Source of the DNA: Hyphochytrium catenoides
Lineage: Eukaryota > Sar > Hyphochytriomycetes > Hyphochytriales > Hyphochytriaceae
DNA: 10,680 bases
Assembly (NCBI GenBank): GCA_900088475.1
Contig: FLMG01001658.1
Coordinates: forward strand, 1-10,680
Reading direction: 5' to 3'
Position 1 is the first letter of the stretch; each line of letters opens with the position of its first letter. The notes beneath the pieces were generated by a model. It made no database searches and was not told the DNA's origin. It worked only from the letters and a program-made list of their open reading frames with translations. A program made the position numbers and the translations under genes. Positions 1-7,500 of the stretch are shown piece after piece.

Positions 1-1152
1 GTGCATATGTATTAAAAAAGTATCTGCCTCTGCTGCGGTTATCACGCTTATGAGGTTAACAGCCGCCTCGGTAGCTAGTCCGATTTTGCTGGCCCTTCGT
101 CCCTCCTTGCGCAACTTTGCTCGTTCATTCCTTCTACCGACCCTCTTCCACTTTGATTTGCTCTTCTCTCTGTCCGCTCGCTGTCTCTATGACTCTTCTA
201 CTCCTTTTATGCACTTGCTTGGCGCCTAGGTGCGCCTCGTATGTTGACTTGCCTTGTGAAGCTCTGCCCCTTCATGAAAGGCAATGACTCGAGGTCAGGC
301 GGCAACTGTTTGATGGACGGGCCGGAGCGCTATTCCATGTCTCTTCATCCCCTCCTCGACCCATATTACCCATAGAGACCTACTATTTCAGTAATTGGGG
401 TACTATTATGAAGAGAGAAACAAAATGGTTAACCCCATTAATAAGACCTCGAAAACAAACCTAATCTTTCACGAAGCTAAAGGTTTCAGGATAGGAAAGA
501 TTCCCAAAGTCGCCAGGCCCCGAAATTGGTTTTTGAGGAAAGTTAGCGCGCGGATAGTTTGAAAGGTTTCGTTGCGAGGGACATATGCTTACAAGGTGGG
601 AAAGGGCAGGTGATGCGGTGCGAATCCTTGACGATGGTGCCAGAGAGAGGAGAGAGAGAGGGGCGGGGAGAGGGAAAGAGAGAGAGAGAGGGGGAAAGAG
701 AGAGAGAGAGAGGAGAGAGAAAGAGAGAGGGAGAGAGAAAGGGAGAGAAAGAGAGGTAGAGAGAAAGGGGGAGAGAGAGAGAGAGAGAGAGAGAAAAGAG
801 AAAGAGTGACGAACTATCGAAAGAAAGGGTTGATGTAAGGGAGGATAGGGGAGAGAGACAAAGGCGAGGCGAGACACAGACTTTCTCTCATCAACTGGTC
901 AATGTCTCTTCAGCCCTGATTCGCACGCTTTCTGCTCCTCTCAATGTTTTTTTCTTTCACCAAAACTCCGTCACCTTCCTTCCCAGCCTTGACTCTCTTC
1001 CCGCCCTCATCAGTCAGTCAGCCGGGAGAGTGTGAGGAGAGGAGATGCCATAAGCGGGAGAAAGAGGACATGAGCTTCAGCTTCTCATTGTCTCTCTTTC
1101 ATTCATTGAGTAGCCTCGAAGTCTACTTACAATCTCCCAGAGAGCGTGAAAG
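1..1152. other. 5' flanking region, no supported gene
   Basis: I see no gene here that I can defend. The only sizeable structure is the purine tract at 642-806, described separately. On the minus strand the frame read from 186 to 1 stays open for 62 codons and runs off the window edge. It could be the end of an exon of a neighbouring gene, but an open frame of that length is common by chance. The last few hundred bases before 1153 presumably hold the promoter and 5' leader of the hydroxylase gene. I see no convincing TATA box there. An in-frame TGA at 1147-1149 closes the frame just upstream of the ATG at 1153. Confidence 0.6.
642..806 (+). repeat. long GA-rich purine tract (imperfect microsatellite)
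   Basis: 165 bases are pure purine on the + strand except for a C at 664 and a T at 757. The tract is made of GA, GAGG and GAAA units. It lies about 350 bases upstream of the hydroxylase start codon. Mirror-symmetric purine tracts of this kind can form triplex (H-DNA) and can bind GAGA-type factors. Whether this one does either is not shown by the sequence. Open frames on either strand across it are low-complexity artefacts. Confidence 0.95.
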
Positions 1153-2823
1153 ATGGCTCCAAAGTCGGAATGGATCACAACTCCTAACAGCGTGCAGGTC
1201 TCTTCTTTTGCAATAGAAAGAGAACGCAAAGAAGCGCCATCGTCTCTGTCTTTCGATGGGCAGCGGCTTGCGCAGCTGAGGGCACTATGGAATCGCAGAG
1301 GCTCGACCCCACTGTGGAAGAAGCTCTGGGTCTACCTCTACGTGAATGGATTCATTTATCTAACCGCTTCCATCTGCCTCATGGTGACGGAGCACCTTCT
1401 TCAGTCTCTCTCGTTGTATCCCGGCTGTAGCCTGATCCCTCATGCCATAGGTATATAGACGGCGCTTACCGCCTTGATCATCACTCTCTCTCTCTCGTTC
1501 TCTCTCTGTGTCTCTCTGCTTTCAATCTTCGTCATCGCTTAATGACATCCTCTTTACAGGCCACCATAGACTCCTTTGCTTGACGATGTTGCTATCTTCC
1601 GGTCGCTAGACCTATCCGTGGTTGATCCCTCTCCTCCGCCTGTCCCTCGCCTTGTCTCCTCTGCAGTTGAACCCGCCCTCTCTTGTCATCACCAACTCCC
1701 AACCTTTCCATGTCTCTCCTAGCTCATTTCCGTGTGTCTTGCTCCTGACAGCTGCGGGAGTGCGAGACAGCCTATGCGTCACATTCATCACTGCCATGAC
1801 TTGGCAGAAGGAGAAGATAGGAGGTCGAAAGAGGAGTCATGTAAGACCAGAAGGTGAGGCGAGCTAGCCGCATCGCAGTCCTTCCTGTTCTGCGCTTAGG
1901 TTGTTACCCATCCGTTCGCCTGTGCTCACATTCTATCCTCTCTGCTGTAGAGTATATGGCCCTCGTAGGAAGGATGCTTCTCTTTGCGTCGACAGTGGAT
2001 GGGCTATCTATGGCCTATGGCTGGTCTCTGCTCCCTCCCTCCAGTTTGCCCTTCTCGCTGGGCGCAAAGAGCCTTCTTTACTTTGTCGGCCTCTCTTTTG
2101 CCTTTGAGGTCATCATGGACTTCTTCCACTACTGGACTCACCGCAGTGCGCACGAGGTACGCCGCATGTGACCAGATGGAAATAGATGGTGGGCGAGGGA
2201 GAAGCAAAATGGACACTGTTGAGGAGACCGATGGAGGGAAGAGGGTTTAAAAATGATTAGAGTAAGGAAGAGAGAGAGAGGGAGAGGAGAGAGAGAAGGA
2301 AATCCGAAAGGTAATCATTCATCTCAGACAAGGCGCTGCCAAGCTTAACGCATTTCTCCCCTGTGCTCTGTTCCTGCAGCTTCCATGGCTTTATCGTGTG
2401 GTGCATAAGACGCATCATCGACATGTCCATCCCACCCCCTTGGTGACCTATGAGCAGGACCTCTTGGACCTGTTGCTGACCAACATGCTTCCAGTGGTTA
2501 CCTCTCTCTTTATCCTCTCTTCTCTATCGTCTCTTGTGTCGTATCCTCTATTTTCTCCTTTCCAGTTGCAGCTTATCTTTGCCTACAAGTCATACATAGA
2601 GCTTGCCGGGCACTCAGGTGTCGTCTCTCGCGCTTGCACATTCCCTCAGCTCCCTGCTCTTCCGCGAATACTAGGCATTTCACTGCACACAGCCGACCAC
2701 GACCTCCATCACTCGCACTTTCGGTGGAACTTTTCTAAAAGATTCACGCTATGGGACAAAGTTTTCCAAACCTATGCCGATCCTCTGCTCGTTGGCAGCA
2801 GCAGAAAGGAGGTCGATGAGTAG
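1153..2823 (+). CDS. fatty acid hydroxylase / sterol desaturase superfamily membrane protein (spliced)
   Basis: Supported exons are 1153-1450, 1951-2156 and 2380-2823, joining in frame to 315 residues. An extra in-frame exon (1752-1853) would make 349. The start ATG has A at -3 and G at +4, with an in-frame TGA two codons upstream. All introns are GT..AG. A hydrophobic segment spans about residues 58-78, another about 137-157, and more follow around 200-230. Numbered for the 315-residue form, the family's histidine clusters are present: HYWTH (159-163), HKTHH (177-181), GHSG (245-248) and HTADHDLHH (271-279), followed by an NFSKRF.LWDKVF..Y block. In this family these histidines bind a di-iron centre in an ER membrane enzyme that uses oxygen to hydroxylate or desaturate lipids. 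The HxxHH spacing is intact, so an active enzyme is expected. The substrate (sterol, fatty acid or sphingoid base) cannot be told from the sequence, so I give no symbol. The first exon border is the least certain. Confidence 0.88.
1484..1519 (+). repeat. CT microsatellite in intron 1 of the hydroxylase gene
   Basis: An interrupted CT run with a few G positions lies just downstream of the proposed donor at 1451. It is on the pyrimidine strand relative to transcription, as in several introns of the downstream gene. It has no coding role. Confidence 0.85.
1752..1853 (+). other. possible optional exon of the hydroxylase gene
   Basis: This 102-base segment is preceded by a pyrimidine-rich acceptor ending CAG-like at 1751 (..ctcctgacag) and followed by a good donor, AAG|GTGAGG, at 1854. 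It enters and leaves in the same phase (phase 1), so the frame stays open whether it is spliced in or skipped. It would add 34 residues, basic towards the end, between the first and second membrane segments. I cannot tell whether it is constitutive, alternative or decoy. Without it, intron 1 is one block of 500 bases (1451-1950). Confidence 0.45.
2264..2302 (+). repeat. GA tract in the last hydroxylase intron
   Basis: A pure purine run of 39 bases (GA, GGA and GAA units) lies inside the intron 2157-2379, between the exon ending with the HYWTH cluster and the exon starting with the HKTHH cluster. Most intronic simple repeats here are CT on the + strand, so this one has the opposite polarity. 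Confidence 0.85.
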
Positions 2824-3563
2824 CGGCGGGTACATAGCCTCTTAGCACTCTATTTATACCGATTTTTAAGCAACAGCTAGGTTTATTTGCTTTAACTCTT
2901 GGCCACCTCAGGTGGACCGGTTTCTGGTGTCAAACGCAATGGCACACTCGCTGTTCTCCCCAACCTGCTTACAATGCTTAAAGTCATAAAGGGTTTCCTC
3001 GGCGGGCCCTGGCTGCTGATACTTCTGAACGAAATGTACGACAAAGCAAGCTGCTGCTCTTCGGACGACGAAGGTGCCTGCCTTCCTTGAGGCAGTGGGA
3101 AACCTTACACCGATTAAACGCTGCTAATGAAGCGTAACAGATCAAGCTATAGAAGAGCGCTAATACATGGGAAGGGTAGAAGAGACTGAGGCACGACCAC
3201 GAGCTCAGCGCGTCCGCAGCAAGAGGCGGAGACGTAGCAAGATAGACAACTCGCTACCTCATCTCTTACAGACTCGCAACTCAGGAACTAGACAAATATT
3301 GGCTCTAGCAAAACCAAGGATCAACAGGTCTCTCGTTTTCTTCGGAAGGTCCTCTCTAGAACTATGGAATGCGTGTTCTTCCGTCCGCTTTGGACTGCTG
3401 CTGGTGCTTGGTTGTGCCTGCACTGCACCTTCTTCCGGTACAGCTCGTGACCAATTACCGATGACAAACGCATTTGTTTCGATGTCTGGGAAGTTGGCGC
3501 GTTGTTGCCCGCTGCGCGCTGTGCTCTGTACCCAAGTTAACAAGTAAGCGGACTAAAAAGTAC

Positions 3564-3650
3564 TGGACTTGCAAATAAAGTTAGTACTTGTACTTGGAGA
3601 AGACTTTATGGTTCTTGGTTTTGATGGATTCCAACAAGTCCACAAGTCCA
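3564..3650. repeat. small inverted/direct repeat cluster
   Basis: TGGACTTG at 3564-3571 is the exact reverse complement of CAAGTCCA, which occurs twice in tandem at 3635-3642 and 3643-3650. A TACTTGTACTTG doublet lies between them (about 3585-3596). The arms could pair into an 8-bp stem with a loop of about 63 or 71 bases. It sits in intergenic DNA and has no known role. It may be a degraded mobile-element end or chance. Confidence 0.55.
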
Positions 3651-4085
3651 AATGACATCTAAAATAACTAAGGTATATATTGCTAATGTTATCGATAGAG
3701 AAGGTAATATACGAAATGTGCCCCGTGGTTTGAAATGGATGCACCGTCAAAAGGCGTGACGACTTATATAACATAATCATTTACTCTGTCCATTCCTTTT
3801 GACGAGCTGTCTAACGGCTAGCAGCCCGCGCTCTTTGATTTTGAGATCAAATGGCCTCAGAAGATAAAGACTCTCCTGTAGGCGAGCAATGACGCCAGTG
3901 AGAAAGAGTCTGGGGTGAGATATAGTTCTACTCGCTGGGAAATAGTAATATTGACGAGACAGAGTGGAGCAAGAGATAGCGGAATAAGTGAGAGATTGCA
4001 CAGAATCTGCACGCAGATTCTTCGCTCTGTCGGCGAGGAATCTGCATTTTGAGTCTTGTCTGGAGTCTGGAGATGGAGAAGGACT

Positions 4086-4157
4086 GAGAGAGAAAGAGAG
4101 AGAACTCATAGGGTGGAAGAGAAAGAGAAAGAGAAAGAGAGAGGGAGAGTAAGAGTA
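4086..4157 (+). repeat. GA-rich tract upstream of the INCENP-like gene
   Basis: Purine-rich GA and GAAA runs, broken by a short non-purine stretch at about 4105-4115, lie about 210-280 bases before the start codon. The other gene also has a purine tract on the same strand, about 350 bases before its ATG. This makes promoter-proximal GA tracts a recurrent theme in the window, though two cases prove nothing. Confidence 0.8.
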
Positions 4158-4368
4158 ACCAAGTTTCTGTGGACCACAAAGTGAGAAAGACAGCAAGAGC
4201 TAGGAAGGGTAGTTTGCAGACTATTGAGACGCTGTGGCCGCAGACCATGTATGAAAGCATCTGGCCACGGTGATCTTTCGCAGGGCTCTGCGTTAGGCTG
4301 TTCCTTCTATTCCCATACCGAGAAGCTTCAAATTTCCGCTCGGTTCATCTCATTAGACAAGTTGAAGT

Positions 4369-4535
4369 ATGGAATCGGCCAAGAGGGCGATCTGTCCTCC
4401 CAAGGCGGTGGAAGATCTCCATCAACAAGTCTCCAAGGCTTTCCTCTCCTCTGTGGAGCAGCTTGACCAGCACGTCGAGGAGAGAAAGGCATGGCTGGAG
4501 ACTGTCGTCCAGGAGACTCGGAAAAGAGTGCAGAT
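4369..4535 (+). other. exon 1: INCENP N-terminal helix (Survivin/Borealin-binding type)
   Basis: The exon encodes 55 residues and part of a 56th. After a short basic start and two prolines (10-11), residues 13-55 form one predicted helix. The pattern AFLSSVEQLDQHVEERKAWL resembles the leader of animal INCENP: a leucine-rich helix with a conserved W-L-E (here 42-44) followed by an E/R-rich tail. In INCENP this helix forms a three-helix bundle with Survivin and Borealin. The frame ends at TAA six bases after the CAG at 4531-4533. The proposed donor T|GTAATG (after 4535) joins in phase to the acceptor at 4764. Confidence 0.72.
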
Positions 4536-7500
4536 GTAATGACTTGTTTAGCTCTCTCTGGTTCTTCCGCCGCCTTTTCTTTCTTTCTTATTACGTGCTC
4601 TCTTGATCCCTTTGCTCCATAATGCTCCTGTCATCCCGTTCGAGAGCTTTCTTCCTTGTCTCTCGCTCTCTCTGCGCCTTCCTATCTCTTTCTTCCTTGC
4701 TGTCCCTAGTACTGGTCTTCCCCAGTCTCCTTTCCTTAGTAACATCTGCACCTGAACACGTTAGGCGGTCCGGTTATTCGCCTATTGTTAGGGTGAAAAG
4801 ACGGCAACCACAGGAGAAAGAGAGGGCGTCAACTTCTCCATCGACAACAGAGAGCTCATCCAGCTCATCTCAGTCGACAGAGGAGGAGACACAACCCACT
4901 GCCGAGGTGGGCACTCCAGCCTTATGGAGTTCTCTCTCTCCCTCTCTCTTTCTCTCTCTCTCTCTCTCTTTCTCTCTGTGCTACTCTGTTGAGCAACAAC
5001 TTCTTAACTTCTGTCGCGCATTATTAAACATATCCTGGATCTCCTTTTGTGAGCTTACCTGGAGTTGTTCACTCGTGGTCCCAGGTGGAACAACCTCTGC
5101 CACAGGAAAAGGAGAAAGAAGTGAAAAGTCGTCGGACACGCTCCCCTCCTTCTGAGGTCTCTCAGCAAAAGCTGAAGAGAACCCGGAAGGCTAAGAGCAA
5201 TGAGTCCGTAGAGAAGGTAACCCCTTTATGGCGTTCATGGACTTTCTGCCCTTTCTCCCTATGTCTCTTGTACATCAGAGTAGCGTTACACATTTATAAC
5301 ACTTTCACTTCCTCTGCTCTCCTTTACGGTCAAAAGTCCTATCTACCTCTCTACTACTTTCCCTTTTTAGCTCTCTCCTCTGACTCGCTTTCGCCTGTAC
5401 TCACCGACCCGGTCGATGCGACCAGGCTAATGAAGAGAGAGGGGAGGCCGTTGAGCCAGTAAAGCCAACTCGCCTATCTATTTCAGACATTAAGAAGATG
5501 AAGGTTGTGGACTTGAAGAAGGCTTTAACAGAGAGAGGGCTAAAGACTAGCGGACTTAAGGCCGCCCTAGCTGCACGGTTAGAGGAGGCAGTAAGAGAAG
5601 AAGAAAGACAGGAGAAAGAGGAAGTGGAGACAAAGATAAAAGAGGAGGACGATGGAGACGACGAAGAACCCTTCCAAGATGCCAATGGAGGTGAGGAAGA
5701 CGGAGATAGGCCCTCACCACAAGGAGATCAAGAGCAAGGTAGCCATCCAGCACAGGAGTCTGCAGCTTTCTCTGCTTTAGACACCACTTCCCCTTCACAA
5801 AAGGAGGAAGACGAAACCAAATCTTCCCCATCTACCGACATAAAGACTGAACAGAGAAAGAGGACGCCAAAGAGCAAGGCAGAGGAAAACGCGACAAAGA
5901 AAGAGACTTCGACCTCGGCAAAGAAAGGCATTGTCACTGAGCAGGCCACGAAGGAGACGGTGGAGACCAAAGTAGAAGAGGTAGAAACTGTCAACAGAGA
6001 ACTTTGCTTATGCTGTTCTATCCTTCTGTCTTCGCTCCTTGATTCATCTTTTCTTTCCCCACAATATATCCCTTCTCTTTCTCTTATTTTTTCTGGATCT
6101 TGTTCCTACACTTCCTTTACCTATGACTGTCTCTATAGGCAGCTAAAATGGAGCTTTTGGAAGTAGCTGTGACAGCTACAGCAAGCACCATCAGTGAGCC
6201 CAAGCCTTCAATACTAGGTACACTCTGCTGACCTGGTCTCACCCGCGACTTCTTCAATCTTTCTTGCCACATGTTCTGAGCTGGTAGCTCGGTTTGCTGC
6301 CTTTCTTTCCTTTCTGCGGACAACGCTGTCAAAGTCTATTCGTTCTCCCGAATCCTATCGTCGTTTCTTGGCCCTTGGTCCGCCTCTTTCATTGTCCTAA
6401 CCATTGTGAGGTACAGGCTTGATGGTACAAGGGCTGCAATCCTCGTTGAAGATCTTGACAGGTAGCAGCAAAGAAGAGGAAGAGAAAAGTAATAAGCTGC
6501 ACATCCCGGCACTCTCCCCTTCAACTGCACAGCTGCCAATGAGTCTCTCCTCCCCAGCTGTGCCTTCATCTCTTCCAGTGTCTCTCCCTTCTTCAACCGG
6601 CAGCGAAGAAGGCAAGTGTTCGGACAAAACTCTACCGCTTGTTTTGGCCACCCCAGGCCCTCTGCCTCAACGACTTTTAACAAAGAAAGAGAAGGATAGC
6701 GGCGGAAAGGATAAGCCAAGTGACGGAAAGGCACAGATCCCTGTCTCAGCAAGAGAGAGACAGGTGCAGGAGGTAAGAAAACAAGCTCATTCCTTCACTT
6801 TTCTTCCAAAACGACGGTCCTTCCTTCTCTCCCCTGGTCTGTCCTTCTTGCCTAGGTGAATTCTCTTTATCTCAGGTCATTGATTCTCTCGACACTGCTG
6901 CAATTTTTAATCAGACTTTGCCCCAATCTCTGCGCATTACAATTGTTCACGCTGACACCTTCTCTCGGTCTTAGGAAGCACAAAGACTGCGTACTTTCGC
7001 GCGCGAGCAAGCGGAGAAGCGTCTAGCAGAGAAGAGGGAGAAAGAGGGCCGCAAGGAGGTCTCCCCTATTTCCTCGTCATCGCTTACACCACCCCAGACT
7101 GCAGTGGTCGACAAGGAAGCCTCGACAGAGAAAAAGAGTCCTGAAGAAGCGGAGAGAGAGAGAAAGGTACTAAATTTGCTAACCCCCTCTTATCCCATTG
7201 CTGGCCAAGGTCGTTATGCACGTCTGTTTATGGCAGTTCGTCTGTACTCATAACTCATTAACTCCTTAATAGGTCAAGGAGGAGGTCGAGAGGATAAGAA
7301 AAGAAGCGAAGGCAAGGGCTCTAGAGCGGGAAGTCAATGTCAAGGTACTCCAATCATTAGAGCTATCTCTCTTTCCCTTATCAGCTGAGCTGAGCTGCTA
7401 GTTTCTATTCTCCCATCCTAACACTTTGCGCCCTCCTGTTTGTTTATGTCTTACTGTCATGCCGAAGCCACAGAACGATAGCATATCTCCGACGGAAAGA

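Larger units (their letters stand above)
2824..4368. other. intergenic region, no supported gene
   Basis: This stretch should hold the 3' end of the hydroxylase transcript and the promoter and leader of the INCENP-like gene. An ATG-started frame at 3167-3547 (126 codons, + strand) and overlapping minus-strand frames at 3259-3543, 3777-4196 and 3928-4260 are open. None shows a domain, balanced composition or splice logic that I recognise, and the last two run through the GA-rich tract. An AT-rich patch at about 3655-3780 contains TATATAA at 3765-3771, some 600 bases before the INCENP start, possibly fortuitous. AATAAA occurs at 3574-3579, far from the hydroxylase stop. Confidence 0.6.

Noticed and set aside
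600-645. tRNA-like T-arm resemblance (GTGCGAATCC)
   Set aside because: No matching acceptor, D or anticodon arms around it.
559-809. Plus-strand frames rich in Arg/Glu/Gly
   Set aside because: Translated GA microsatellite; no complex sequence apart from short ends.
461-877. Minus-strand 138-codon open frame rich in Ser/Leu/Phe/Pro
   Set aside because: It is the complement of the GA tract. CT repeats read as Ser-Leu in every frame and contain no stops, so the length means nothing.
2899-3090. 63-codon plus-strand frame after the hydroxylase stop
   Set aside because: It starts at TTG, which is not a normal eukaryotic start. No domain and no splice evidence.
3167-3547. 126-codon ATG-started frame between the two genes
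   Set aside because: Open and with an ATG, but the product has no motif I recognise and an overlapping antisense frame is also open. Kept as unannotated intergenic DNA; RNA-seq would settle it.
3777-4260. Minus-strand frames of 139 and 110 codons upstream of the INCENP start
   Set aside because: Largely Ser/Leu/Phe translation of the GA-rich tract, with no domain in the rest.
5486-5500. Acceptor TTTCAG at 5481-5486 as the start of exon 4, or the ATG at 5498 as a gene start
   Set aside because: Splicing there in the phase of exon 3 hits TGA within five codons, whereas the acceptor at 5425 keeps the frame. The ATG lies inside the SAP helix, so a start there would truncate the domain.
5401-5994. 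Minus-strand frames opposite the SAP exon
   Set aside because: Ser/Leu/Val-rich shadows of a Glu/Lys-rich coding exon. The plus frame has the SAP domain and joins its neighbours in phase.
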